64,000 bases of DNA from an uncultured Selenomonadales bacterium (GCA_947165145.1 CAMUZG010000002.1:50029-114028), one strand, 5' to 3'. Shown: positions 7,922 to 18,609, numbered from the stretch's first letter. Program-made: numbers and translations. Notes: generated from the sequence alone by a model not told the origin.

Positions 7922-10009
7922 TTAAGGCTCCGATGCGGGCTCGTAAGTTAAGCCGTTTTCTTCCAGACGTTCGAGTAATCGCAAAAGTTTTTCGCATTGG
8001 AATGGTTGCGGGATTTTCATAGGGATTTTCATTGCAGTTTTCAACGCAGAATTTTCTTCGGCGGACAACAAATGCCGTGCCGTGGCGTCCAGAAAAATTT
8101 TTTTCCACGTCTCGCCGCTGAACGATAAAACTTTTGCTTGGGCGTCAACTTCAAAGCTTGTCTTTTGAATTTCTTCGGAAGTTTTCTTTTCTGAGCGAAG
8201 TTCTTTACCGCTGATTGTCCACCGCGAAAAATCGGCAGGCAATTCTATTTGCAAGGAATCTTTCATGCGTTTCCAACATGATTCCTGTTTACACCATTGC
8301 GTAACGTTTGAGATTGGTCGGTCGCCTGTAATGAAGTTGTTCACCGACAAAGCTATATCCGCAAAAATTTTCTCAAAGTCGGGCGGTAATTCCTGCGCTG
8401 TCCACACGGCAAGCAAATTCAATTCTCTGTCGGGAAATTTTTTCTTTAGCGCATGATGAAATATTGCTAGCGAATACGTAACGATATTTGCGCGATAGGA
8501 TTTTGTTCGTTGATACCACTCTTGTCGCGAAACCAATGTTTCCACTGCGTGAAAGATTATCGCCAGAGCAACCGTTTCCCTGAAGTAATGGTCGTTGAAT
8601 TGAGTTTTGTCTTTGTCCCATGCCGTGCCGATTTCTTCCGCGAATTTCATAAAATTTGCCTGCGCGCCTTTGCTGACAATATCGGGTCGTTCCTGCCAAC
8701 TCATGCGGTACTTTGCGAAATCGGTTTTGCTTAGGACTTGCGATTTTGGATTTTTACGTTGGAAAATTTTCTTTTCACGTTCGGTCATTTTCATTTGCTC
8801 TTGAACATATTGCCCGCGTGCCCGCTCGTAAAACCATTGCGTTTGAGATTGTTCGCCTTTTTTGGGTTGTGCGAAGATTCTACGAGAAATTTTTTCCATT
8901 TCGACATGAAAAGGATGCGTCGAAAAGAAATCAGCTTCACTGACTTTGTTTTGGCTGTTCGACGAGCGCGAAATTTCCCCGATTAGTTTGTCCTGTTCGC
9001 CGGTTTCCATTTCGCCGATTTGCGTCAACTTCATTTGCACGAAAATTTTTTCTAGAGAAACTTTGTCTTTGAGCCGTGCGTTTAAAAGCAAAGCAGTTGT
9101 TTGACCGCCGTTGATGATTTGAAAATCCGTTGCCGCAGTGAGACGAATTCCGTCATCAACATTTTCAAATTCAAGTTGCTTGGCGGTTGCGGCAATTCCG
9201 TTGTTGAAAGCGAAAAACATTTCGGGTCTGTTTAAAATGGTCGCACGAATTTTTTTGTTGACGGCGCGTTTTGTCGAAAGGAAGGAACGAACGTTGCCCT
9301 CCAAAAGCCGGCTACCGTATTGCTCGTAAATGTCGGCAAGAATTTTTCCAGGAATGACGCACAAAAAACTTTTGCATTCGTTGCCGATGGTTGCGGCTTT
9401 CAAACAGGGCAGTCCGTCGGCACATGCCTTGAAATCGATTTTTATCGGTTCGCGAACTTGCAGGGAAGTGAACGCCTCAAAAATTCTTTCAATGTCCCAA
9501 ATTTGGCAGTCAACCTCGGCGTCGCGCACGAAAAATTTTTTTAGCTCCTTGCGTTGAACACTACGTTTGGCGTTCGTCAGCAAGATGAATTTGATTTTAA
9601 CGTCGGGCGTCTTCAAAATTTCTGCAAGTTCGGCAACGGTTGTTGATTCCTCGAAAGTTTCGCTTAGCTTTGTCGTAAGGATTGCGTCGACGAATTCCGC
9701 AATCATTTTGAAATTACTTTCCGCCAAAAGTTGCGTCATGTTTTCACGGGCATCGACGTAGCAGACAGCAAACAGGATTAACGAATCGTCAGTCTCGTCT
9801 TGAATGAAGCCGTCCACTCGCAAATTACTTTTTCTGCGCGGGTGAACTCCTTTAAAGAAGGACGCCTGATAATCGCCGTTGAGATATTCCGCGTCGCGCA
9901 TCATTGCAGTTATTTTTTCGGCGAACGCTGCCGTCGTGCCGTGTCCAAAGTCCAGAGCGTTTCTGCCGACTTCAGCCTCCAAATCCGCTCGGAATTCCTC
10001 AAGGGTCAT
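7922..10009 (-). CDS. AIPR family abortive-infection protein
   Basis: 695 aa, last gene of the five-gene defence operon. The AIPR (PF10592-type) hallmarks are FFAFNNGIAATA at about 265-276 and FQIINGGQTTALLL at about 296-309, followed by LIGEISRSSNSQNKVSEADF. The N-terminal 180 residues carry RVDGFIQDETDDSLILFAVCY, a pattern found at the start of many AIPR proteins. AIPR proteins are associated with abortive phage infection and occur in restriction-type operons; the biochemical activity is not settled. The ATG overlaps the stop of the nuclease gene (ATGA). The likely role is effector or nucleic-acid-recognising partner of the Z1 helicase, by context only. Confidence 0.88.
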   Translation of the reverse strand: MTLEEFRADLEAEVGRNALDFGHGTTAAFAEKITAMMRDAEYLNGDYQASFFKGVHPRRKSNLRVDGFIQDETDDSLILFAVCYVDARENMTQLLAESNFKMIAEFVDAILTTKLSETFEESTTVAELAEILKTPDVKIKFILLTNAKRSVQRKELKKFFVRDAEVDCQIWDIERIFEAFTSLQVREPIKIDFKACADGLPCLKAATIGNECKSFLCVIPGKILADIYEQYGSRLLEGNVRSFLSTKRAVNKKIRATILNRPEMFFAFNNGIAATAKQLEFENVDDGIRLTAATDFQIINGGQTTALLLNARLKDKVSLEKIFVQMKLTQIGEMETGEQDKLIGEISRSSNSQNKVSEADFFSTHPFHVEMEKISRRIFAQPKKGEQSQTQWFYERARGQYVQEQMKMTEREKKIFQRKNPKSQVLSKTDFAKYRMSWQERPDIVSKGAQANFMKFAEEIGTAWDKDKTQFNDHYFRETVALAIIFHAVETLVSRQEWYQRTKSYRANIVTYSLAIFHHALKKKFPDRELNLLAVWTAQELPPDFEKIFADIALSVNNFITGDRPISNVTQWCKQESCWKRMKDSLQIELPADFSRWTISGKELRSEKKTSEEIQKTSFEVDAQAKVLSFSGETWKKIFLDATARHLLSAEENSALKTAMKIPMKIPQPFQCEKLLRLLERLEENGLTYEPASEP

Positions 10010-10926
10010 TTATTATTCACCTCTTTGAGTTCGCGCAGATTCAACGAATACGACGCCTCGACTATTGCTGGCGACAAAGATTTTTTTGTAAGTCGCGGAA
10101 AATTTTCGTCTACCGTGAAGCGCATGGTTTCCAAAAGCCGATAACTTTGCTCGTCGTATTCTTCGTGCTCGACATAACCCGCCGTGAATAAAAGAGCCTC
10201 GAATTTCTGCGCTGCGACTGAACTTTTGCTCAGCAGTTGCAAAAGATTTTTTACCAGAGAATTCAGCGTGAAGCCGTCCGAAGTTTTCGCCAGACGAAAG
10301 ACTATCAATTTACCGACCGTTTCAATCGACAGTTGCTCAAGGGAAGGTATTCTGATTTTTTCCGCCTGTTCCATGACGGTTTTAATTTCAAACCATGTAT
10401 CGCCGTAGGAAAAATCTTGCGGCTCTTTCAAAGGTCCCAACCAACCTGTGACGGATTCTTTCAGCGGGCGATTGTTTGTTATTTGTTCGCGCAGAAACAG
10501 TAATTCGCCGATTAAGCCGCGTTGTTGTTCGGGCGTGAGCAAATTGTTTTTTGCGGCAACGAAGAGATTTTGCCAATGAGCGTACCTTTGCCAAAAATTT
10601 TTTAACGCTGTAACTTCGTCCCGTGTTCCCTCGGCAAAGGTGAGCAGGTCGCGGCACATTTCAAGGAAAACCGATGATTCTGCCTCCGACATCAAACTCA
10701 ACGTAAGCGAAAATTTTCCGTCCTTGCGTTGCCGAAAATTTATCTCGACACTTTTGGACGACTGAGGAATTTTTGTTTCGCGCTTGGTTAGGATTAGCAA
10801 TGTTCGTCTCAATTTTTCATCATAACCGATATAACATTCCAGCGGCTGTGTATCGACCAACGTGTAGCCGCGCTCAATTCGTAACGTATTTTCCCACTGC
10901 CCGCGAAGTTTTTCAAAGTCAATCAT
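10006..10926 (-). CDS. PD-(D/E)XK motif protein (DUF4420 family), putative nuclease
   Basis: 306 aa. The catalytic signature is spread over residues 137-182: GLIGELLFLRE with Glu141, then GPLKEPQDFSYGDTWFEIKT, giving Asp171 and Glu180-Ile-Lys182. This matches the PD-(D/E)XK restriction endonuclease fold of the DUF4420 family, known from operons with Z1 helicases. It is expected to cut DNA in concert with the helicase. Its ATG overlaps the Z1 stop (ATGA), and its stop overlaps the AIPR start, so three genes are translationally chained. The catalytic residues all appear intact. Confidence 0.87.
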   Translation of the reverse strand: MIDFEKLRGQWENTLRIERGYTLVDTQPLECYIGYDEKLRRTLLILTKRETKIPQSSKSVEINFRQRKDGKFSLTLSLMSEAESSVFLEMCRDLLTFAEGTRDEVTALKNFWQRYAHWQNLFVAAKNNLLTPEQQRGLIGELLFLREQITNNRPLKESVTGWLGPLKEPQDFSYGDTWFEIKTVMEQAEKIRIPSLEQLSIETVGKLIVFRLAKTSDGFTLNSLVKNLLQLLSKSSVAAQKFEALLFTAGYVEHEEYDEQSYRLLETMRFTVDENFPRLTKKSLSPAIVEASYSLNLRELKEVNNK

Positions 10927-13634
10927 TCTTCAATATCCTCCTCGTTGCCGACTGCGTTAACAATGAACCTGGCGGTTTTAACCTGTGATTCGGAAATTGT
11001 CGGATCAAGCGCGGGGAAACCGACGCCCAATGCGAACAAAATTTCGGGGATATTGCCGGAGAGTTTTGTTTTAGGACGAATGGCGAATATAACCAAAAGC
11101 GGGCGACGACCATGAATCAGATAGGCATTTTCCGAAACGGATTTGTCTTTCTTCAGCTTGTGGAAGTCTTCTTCTGCCTGTTTAATTTGTTCCTTCGTCA
11201 AACCTGCTTGCGTAGTTGTTGGTGTGCCGACTTGCAAATTTTGTCCGCCGATTTTAATTTCGTCATCGTCAACGGTAACGGAACGTTCGACAGGTTTGAA
11301 CTTGATTTCTTTCCCGCTGACCGTCAAGCCGTCGTAAGTAGCCCCCAAACCTTCGGGAATATACACGTCCCAAAAATCTTCTTCCAATTCGTAAATGTAT
11401 TCGCTTATCGGTCGTGCTTGATACCTCGCCCAACTGCCGGTTTTGAAGTTCAGCACGAGTTGCGCGACAAGATTTTTTGGTACGTTGCACCATAATTTTT
11501 TGGAGTCTTCAGGCTTGGTAAAATTTCCGAGTCCGTCAACGAACTCGCGAATCAAATTGTTATTGGCGTCAAAAATTTTTTTGTCGTTGATGAGACGTGG
11601 CGTCTCCAGGAAAATTCGATTGAGTTCCACGGGACAAACGACTGCGGTGCCGGAACGAATCTTGTTCCTCGCGGTGATCTCCAAAGTGTCGGGATGGCGA
11701 CGAACTTTCAAGCCGAAATCTTGCGGAATTTTATTGTAATTTTCCATGCGCATAATCTCTCGCTTGAGTTCGTTTGAAACTTTTGCGACGTAGCCATACC
11801 AGTCGATAATTTCCTGCGAAGTCCAAAGTCGGCAAAGATCGTCATAATTCGGACGATAACCAAACCAACGCCCCATTTGCATAAGCGTATCATAGAATTT
11901 TGAGTTGCGATAGAAATACGTGACGCATAAACCTTCCAACGTCAAGCCGCGCGTGAAACTATTTCCGCCTATTGCAATTATGCGCAGACCGTTCGGATTT
12001 TGCTCGTAGCTGAAAGTATGTTCGCCGGAAGAATTACGCAATCCGATTTGAATCGGCTCGACGGCACTGCGAAGGTATTCGTGCAAAATTTTTTCCCACG
12101 TCACTCCACTGATTTCTTTCAGATTGTGCGTGTCAAAAACTCTGTGCAGATTTTTAATACAGTCGCTTTCACGTTCGGCGTCCGCAACGGGCAGAGCCGC
12201 ATAAGCCCGCAACTCACTGACAATTTCATGAAGGCGCACGTTGACCAAATCATAAATCTGCGCGTGAACACTCTTGAATCGGCTGACGTGAATCAACATT
12301 GTACGATGCGTTTTCTTGTCGCCGCGCAGATCGCGAATCGCATTGACTAACAGGAAGTAATCCATTGCCGTGCAAAGACTTTCGGGCAGACCGTCCACCT
12401 GCAATGCTATCCGATGATTTTTCGGGAAATAATTTTCCACGTCGGGATAATCAAGCGGAGTTATCGGCACGAGGAAACTTTTGTACTTGCCGTCTTCGTC
12501 GAAAATTGCGTCGGCTCCGATATAATTGTTCGGCACGTCCAGCGAATAAATAAAATCCTTCGGGAACAGGTCGTCGTTGAGCATACCTTGTTCGTCGAAG
12601 GGCATAATGAAAATATTCGCGAAAGGCGTGGCAGTCACGCCTATATAAGTAGTGCGGCTGAAGAGATTTAAAATTTTTCGGATAAGATTATTTATGGCAG
12701 TCGGTTCCTCGTCCTCGTCGTGCGTGTTTATCGAGGCGTTATCGGCTTCGTCGTCGAGCAAAAGTAGAGAATGATTTATCTTGCCCGTGCCGAACTTCAC
12801 GGAATATTTTTTCAGCCAGTCGAAGAGATTTTTCAAAATGCTTTTGTTCTTCTTGACGACTAAAAGTACCGTGCCGCTCAAATTTTGCAAACCGAGCTTG
12901 AGATTATCGAGCGTCGGGGCTTTGAAGTCCGAAATAACCGACGTGAACTGCGCAATGTCTTTTGTCTGACCGTATTTCGCCACGCCGACAGGTCTGTTCC
13001 TTAAGGTATTGTCTTTCGTCGAGAGAAAAATTTGACTTTCACGACCTGCAAATTCTAAATCCAGTCGCGCTTGAGTTTGACGGCGCAAGTCTTCAAGCGT
13101 TCCCGTAAGAACGATGATAATTTTGTAACCGGTGTCGGCAGCTTTGGCGCACAACGCGGTATAAGTGGCGGTCTTACCGCTTTGCACTTCTCCGATAATC
13201 AACCCGCGGCGATTGAAACTGTCCGTCGAGTTCGGATTTCCCATAAGGTCAAGAATTTTATTCGTTGTCGTGTTGAGTGCGGCAGTCAAAGCGGGCAACC
13301 ATTTTTTATCGTGGCGCAAATAATTTTCGTAACGCGTCCAGAAAAACCAGTCGAGATTGCTCTTGACGGAATCGAGCCATTTTTTATGTTCGCCGCCCTC
13401 GATAAAAGCTTCTTCGCCGTCCATTTGTACAGTAAAATTGGCACGAACCGTGCGCAAAATTTTTTCAAATTCTTCGTCGGAAACAGTATAGCCCAAAATC
13501 GGAAGGATCTGCTTGACTTTCGCGGCAGAAACATTGAATTCGTTATCGCTCGGCGGACGTTCTGCGGAGTTGGTCAAGTTGATGATGTTGTCGAACACAA
13601 TGTTTTTCGCAACTTCAAATTCATTTTCTGTCAT
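10923..13634 (-). CDS. Z1-domain superfamily II helicase/ATPase
   Basis: 903 aa. Motifs are Walker A GEVQSGKT (148-155), Walker B LLLDDEADNAS (about 291-301), TYIGVTATPFANIF (about 329-342) and the arginine-finger region QMGRWFGYRPNY in the Z1 part. Z1 proteins are SF2 ATPases described from bacterial restriction operons together with MORC/MutL-type ATPases. The expected role is DNA translocation or remodelling that feeds the PD-(D/E)XK nuclease. The start shares one base with the stop of the GHKL gene (TAATG), behind AAGGGGTG. All motifs look intact, so the protein should be active. Confidence 0.92.
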   Translation of the reverse strand: MTENEFEVAKNIVFDNIINLTNSAERPPSDNEFNVSAAKVKQILPILGYTVSDEEFEKILRTVRANFTVQMDGEEAFIEGGEHKKWLDSVKSNLDWFFWTRYENYLRHDKKWLPALTAALNTTTNKILDLMGNPNSTDSFNRRGLIIGEVQSGKTATYTALCAKAADTGYKIIIVLTGTLEDLRRQTQARLDLEFAGRESQIFLSTKDNTLRNRPVGVAKYGQTKDIAQFTSVISDFKAPTLDNLKLGLQNLSGTVLLVVKKNKSILKNLFDWLKKYSVKFGTGKINHSLLLLDDEADNASINTHDEDEEPTAINNLIRKILNLFSRTTYIGVTATPFANIFIMPFDEQGMLNDDLFPKDFIYSLDVPNNYIGADAIFDEDGKYKSFLVPITPLDYPDVENYFPKNHRIALQVDGLPESLCTAMDYFLLVNAIRDLRGDKKTHRTMLIHVSRFKSVHAQIYDLVNVRLHEIVSELRAYAALPVADAERESDCIKNLHRVFDTHNLKEISGVTWEKILHEYLRSAVEPIQIGLRNSSGEHTFSYEQNPNGLRIIAIGGNSFTRGLTLEGLCVTYFYRNSKFYDTLMQMGRWFGYRPNYDDLCRLWTSQEIIDWYGYVAKVSNELKREIMRMENYNKIPQDFGLKVRRHPDTLEITARNKIRSGTAVVCPVELNRIFLETPRLINDKKIFDANNNLIREFVDGLGNFTKPEDSKKLWCNVPKNLVAQLVLNFKTGSWARYQARPISEYIYELEEDFWDVYIPEGLGATYDGLTVSGKEIKFKPVERSVTVDDDEIKIGGQNLQVGTPTTTQAGLTKEQIKQAEEDFHKLKKDKSVSENAYLIHGRRPLLVIFAIRPKTKLSGNIPEILFALGVGFPALDPTISESQVKTARFIVNAVGNEEDIEE

Positions 13635-15091
13635 TAATCGACACCCCTTAACTTAAACTCTTCGAGTAATTGCGAATGATGCTTGAATATGTCGTCCTTG
13701 GCAAGTGAATTGAGCAACTTTAACACTTCGGCTTTGGACAGTCCTTCCAAGAAGACTTTCAAAATTTTTCGCGCCTCTTCCTCGGAATACAGTGTGGAAT
13801 TTTTTATTTCATCACTGCCGTGAAAATCAATCATCAGCTGGTTTATCGGTAATGACGCGGATATTAATTTCAGCAGGTTTTTGAAATTTTCTTCACAGGC
13901 AGGGAATTTTTCAATGAGTCTCAGGAAAATAGGATGGCTTTCGTTTATCTCGTAAGTGATTCCTCCGTCGCGAGTTTTAAGCCGATTCCACATGTGCGGA
14001 AATTTTTTGTCCGTTTCTCGTTTGCCGCGAAAAGAATATGTTCTCCAACTTTTGCCTGTTAATTCTTCGACTATGCCTTCCAATTTTTTGCGGACAATCT
14101 CCGGCGGAACGGCAGTGGATTTTTTCACGTCCAATACCCATTCTTTGTCGAAGGCGGGCGGAATATCGATTTGAATTCGCGCTAATTGCGAAAGTGTTTC
14201 TTTCTTCGTGAGTCGGAACCATTTGCCCCATACAATCAGTCGTTTGTTTCGATAGACGTAAAAGCCTTGATTTTTTTGCAAGTCCTCCGTTATCCCTAAA
14301 ATTTTTTTGTCGGTTACGCTTAATTTTGAAGGATAGGGCAACATATACGGCACGATTTTTATCGGTGGGTATCCGGGAATTTCGATTTTCTCTTCGTCCA
14401 TTATCTGCATACTTTTATCCTTCAGGAACGGATCGCTCGGTTCGACGGGCAGATTATTTACCGCGATTGAACACTTTTTAAGACCGCTTTCGCCCGCCAA
14501 ATATCTGTGAAAGACCAATGCTAGATGATTTACCACGTTGTTCATTTTGTCAGGTAAAATGAGCTTAATGTTTTCGCTACCTTGAAACATTCGGTCAAGA
14601 TCCTGCCACACGACCAAAGTTCCGCTCGACAAATTCTTCAGCATGTTGACACAAGGCACGTCAAAAATTTCTTCTTCCGACAGCTCAAGTAAAGTCCATT
14701 TGTTGGTTTTTCGTATCATGTTTAAATCCCAACGTCGAGCAGAAATTTTTTCTCCTTGTTTAGATACAACCGTTAAAATTTCGCACTGAGAAAGAGACGC
14801 AGTCTTCATACCCAATCCGAAACGCCCCAAATCTTTTTCGCAACGAGCGTCCAGCGGACTGTTTCCACCGTACTTCATTGCTCGATTAATGTCGTGTGAA
14901 TTCATGCCGTAGCCGTCATCGAGAATTGCAACGTACTTTTCTACAGCGGAATAAAAAATTTCAACGCGTGTAGCCTCAGCAGCAATACTGTTGTCGATTA
15001 TGTCGGCAACGGCAGTTTCAAGAGAATAGCCCATTGCACGAGTTGATTCCATAAGCGCAGTTGCATCGGGCGGCATGTCTATATAATTCAT
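13634..15091 (-). CDS. GHKL (MORC/MutL-type) ATPase of the defence operon
   Basis: 485 aa. The Bergerat ATP-binding fold is clear: N-box VADIIDNSIAA (Asn34), G1 LDDGYGM (57-63), G2 LGRFGLGMKTAS (about 88-99). A transducer-like region follows, with RIQIDIPPAF and the Lys of VLDVKKSTAVPP placed as in MutL/Hsp90 S5 folds. Proteins of this type in restriction operons were proposed as the ancestors of eukaryotic MORC ATPases. They probably act as ATP-driven clamps on DNA. The start ATG 15091 lies behind GAGGT and 10 bases after the methyltransferase stop; a longer reading upstream would overlap the methyltransferase and ignores this RBS. Confidence 0.88.
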   Translation of the reverse strand: MNYIDMPPDATALMESTRAMGYSLETAVADIIDNSIAAEATRVEIFYSAVEKYVAILDDGYGMNSHDINRAMKYGGNSPLDARCEKDLGRFGLGMKTASLSQCEILTVVSKQGEKISARRWDLNMIRKTNKWTLLELSEEEIFDVPCVNMLKNLSSGTLVVWQDLDRMFQGSENIKLILPDKMNNVVNHLALVFHRYLAGESGLKKCSIAVNNLPVEPSDPFLKDKSMQIMDEEKIEIPGYPPIKIVPYMLPYPSKLSVTDKKILGITEDLQKNQGFYVYRNKRLIVWGKWFRLTKKETLSQLARIQIDIPPAFDKEWVLDVKKSTAVPPEIVRKKLEGIVEELTGKSWRTYSFRGKRETDKKFPHMWNRLKTRDGGITYEINESHPIFLRLIEKFPACEENFKNLLKLISASLPINQLMIDFHGSDEIKNSTLYSEEEARKILKVFLEGLSKAEVLKLLNSLAKDDIFKHHSQLLEEFKLRGVD

Positions 15092-15101
15092 TGCGTTGAC
15101 C

Positions 15102-16178
15102 TCAAATTCTTTCTGCGAATAAATCCGCCTCGTTATCAAAAATTATATTACACGGCACTGAAGCATATTCAACGTCGGTAAATGTCTTCAAAATTGCCTC
15201 AAAAATAATCTTTGCTCCGCGACAAGGAACTGCCATTCCAATTTGTCGGCGAACACTTTCCTTGGAACCAAAAAAAATAAAATCGTCTGGAAAAGTCTGA
15301 AGACGAGCACGTTCGCGGTTAGTCAAAGCACGCAATTCGGCATAATGATAAATATGAGTACCGCCGCCGCCAGAACCCGTCACCGTATATGCTGGTTTAT
15401 CCGGATCAAGTCGTCGGTAAATGTTACTGAAAACTGCAGATTTGACGTTGAGTTGAAATTCTGAAGGAATGTCGGCGTTGAAGGCGTTTTGCCCAGGTTT
15501 AATGAATTCCAAACGCGCGATAACTTTGGGCGATTGACGAGTCTTTTCATTATTGGCAACGTCGGGAAGAATCGGTGGATTTTCCAGCGCATTTCTTGAG
15601 GAAATATTTTTTCCGATAAGTGGCGCGGGAGGACGAAAAACTTTTTCTATATCGTTGCGAATGCCTACGATGATAATTCTATGGCGTGTTTGCGGGACGC
15701 CGTAAGATTCGAATTTATAAAGGTGCGGGAAAATCTTATAGCCTGCGTTCTTGAAAGAATTCAAAATCTGACGTTGAGCGGAGCCTTTATTTGCTCCAGT
15801 GAGCCCGCGAACATTTTCAGCGACAAACCAAGCGGGTTGAAATTTTTCAAGAGCTTTAACGGCATATTTATACAGAAGACCGTATTTGCCGTTCAAGCCT
15901 GCGCGTTTGCCGATAACAGAAAAGTCATTGCACGGAAATCCGAACGCAAGAGCATCGATTGCTCCGAGTGTATCGAAATTCAAATCGCGAACATCGCAAC
16001 AAATGACGCTGTCAACCGCGTCAGGGCAAATATTTTCTCGATAAGTATCGCAAGTGGAGGCATCGCAGTCGTTTGCCCATGCGTGGATAATTTTACTGTC
16101 GCAATGTTCGGCGTGAAGTGCGCCCCATGCCAGACCACCTGCTCCTGCAAACAGTTCGCCAAGCTTGAAAATTTTCAC
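15102..16178 (-). CDS. dcm: DNA (cytosine-5) methyltransferase
   Basis: 358 aa. The ordered m5C motifs are present: I ELFAGAGGLAWG, IV GFPCNDFS with the catalytic Cys, VI ENVRG, VIII QTRHRIIIVGI, IX/X around ERARLQTFPDDF and RRQIGMAVP. The target-recognition stretch between VIII and IX is short, about 90 residues. It methylates cytosine at C5 in a sequence the window cannot reveal and should protect host DNA from the partner nuclease. It is the first gene of the operon behind a strong promoter. GTG 16178 has AAAGGT ten bases upstream; TTG 16187 is the alternative start. The cognate restriction activity is probably the Z1/DUF4420/AIPR set. Confidence 0.94.
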   Translation of the reverse strand: MKIFKLGELFAGAGGLAWGALHAEHCDSKIIHAWANDCDASTCDTYRENICPDAVDSVICCDVRDLNFDTLGAIDALAFGFPCNDFSVIGKRAGLNGKYGLLYKYAVKALEKFQPAWFVAENVRGLTGANKGSAQRQILNSFKNAGYKIFPHLYKFESYGVPQTRHRIIIVGIRNDIEKVFRPPAPLIGKNISSRNALENPPILPDVANNEKTRQSPKVIARLEFIKPGQNAFNADIPSEFQLNVKSAVFSNIYRRLDPDKPAYTVTGSGGGGTHIYHYAELRALTNRERARLQTFPDDFIFFGSKESVRRQIGMAVPCRGAKIIFEAILKTFTDVEYASVPCNIIFDNEADLFAERI

Positions 16179-16217
16179 ACGACTCAAGACCTTTATATTT
16201 TTTAAAAGTTGTCAGTC

Positions 16218-16247
16218 ATTATAGTCAAAAGCAGGTTGCAATGTCAA
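16218..16247 (-). promoter_or_regulatory. near-consensus promoter of the defence operon
   Basis: Minus strand: TTGACA (16247-16242), 18-base spacer, TATAAT (16223-16218). Both boxes are perfect sigma-A consensus. The predicted transcript begins some 20-25 bases before the methyltransferase start. No other promoter of this quality is seen inside the operon. Confidence 0.85.
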
Positions 16248-16276
16248 ACTTGGAATGGATGACGCGCTTTTTAACT

Positions 16277-16306
16277 CCTAATTCCACATTCCACATTCCT
16301 AATTAA
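16277..16306 (+). repeat. heptanucleotide repeat (ATTCCAC/ATTCCTA)n
   Basis: Successive TAACTCC, TAATTCC, ACATTCC, ACATTCC and TAATT units with period 7, between the defence-operon promoter and the groES promoter. Confidence 0.75.
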
Positions 16307-16317
16307 AATTGCTCCCC

Positions 16318-16346
16318 TTGACTTTTTGTTGAATCGGGATTATTAT
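16318..16346 (+). promoter_or_regulatory. groESL promoter
   Basis: TTGACT (16318-16323), a 17-base spacer and TATTAT (16341-16346) in front of groES. No CIRCE inverted repeat (TTAGCACTC type) is present; a GC hairpin (CGGCG/CGCCG) lies just downstream. HrcA control is therefore not supported by the sequence. Confidence 0.8.
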
Positions 16347-16407
16347 ATCGCCTGTGGTTCGGCGGGGGTCGCCGAGCAAGCTCGAAATTTATGGGAGGCA
16401 GATATTT

Positions 16408-16725
16408 ATGATAAAGCCACTTGGAGACAGAGTTGTCGTTGAAGTTGCCGAGGTCGAACTCAAGACCAAGAGCGGCATCATCATGCCCGAAACTTCCAAA
16501 GAGAAGCCTCAAAAAGGCAAAATCGTCGCGGTCGGCACAGGCAAACTTCTCGACAACGGCACGCGTGCTACAATGGAAGTCAAAGCTGGCGACGAAGTCA
16601 TCTTCAACAAGTACGCAGGCAGCGAAGTCAAGGTGGACGACAAAGAATATCTCGTGATCCGCGAGAGTGACATTTTGGCGATCGTAAGCGTTGCTCTACC
16701 AACTGAGCTAATCCGGTGTGAATAA
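16408..16725 (+). CDS. groES: co-chaperonin GroES with aberrant C-terminus
   Basis: 105 aa instead of the usual about 94. Residues 1-93 are a normal GroES ([11 protein letters not shown], the mobile-loop region [15 protein letters not shown] at the end). The last 12 residues ([12 protein letters not shown]) replace the usual one-residue ending and are encoded by sequence complementary to the 5' half of a tRNA (16688-16717). GroES caps the GroEL ring in ATP-driven folding. The start ATG 16408 follows GGGAGG. The extra tail should lie after the last beta strand, so the protein is probably still functional. An assembly error is possible and is discussed in the findings. Confidence 0.95.
   Translation: MIKPLGDRVVVEVAEVELKTKSGIIMPETSKEKPQKGKIVAVGTGKLLDNGTRATMEVKAGDEVIFNKYAGSEVKVDDKEYLVIRESDILAIVSVALPTELIRCE
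16688..16717 (-). other. tRNA-derived fragment (acceptor 5' strand plus D arm), antisense inside groES
   Basis: The minus strand reads ATTAGCTCAGTTGGTAGAGC, the canonical tRNA positions 7-25 with a D arm, preceded by CCGG and followed by AACGC. After that no anticodon stem, variable loop or T arm follows; the sequence is groES. It is therefore a partial tRNA, not a gene. Confidence 0.75.
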
Positions 16726-16744
16726 ACTCAACGCGCAGATTTTC

Positions 16745-18459
<1,715 letters not shown>

Positions 18460-18578
18460 GCAACGTGACGCAAGCGTGACGCTTGACCCAGCGGTCGCGC
18501 CGTAACTTGTTAACAATCGAACGTTATCACCGCGTTCATACGAAAGCCATGCGGCTTTCTAACTTCATAGAAAAAATT

Positions 18579-18609
18579 TCCCCGATGGTTTTGACTGTCG
18601 GGGATTTTT
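18579..18609 (+). terminator. Rho-independent terminator after groEL
   Basis: TCCCCGA and TCGGGGA arms with a 12-base loop, followed by TTTTTC. It ends the groESL transcript about 120 bases after the groEL stop. Confidence 0.85.

Noticed and set aside
7922..16187. BREX, DISARM or type I restriction system
   Set aside because: No PglX, PglZ, DrmA/B, HsdR or HsdS homologue; the gene set fits the Z1/MORC-type group.
16318..16407. CIRCE operator before groES
   Set aside because: No TTAGCACTC-N9-GAGTGCTAA repeat; the only hairpin there is GC-rich and unrelated.
16688..16717. Complete tRNA gene on the minus strand
   Set aside because: Only the acceptor 5' strand and D arm are present; no anticodon stem, T arm or 3' acceptor follows.
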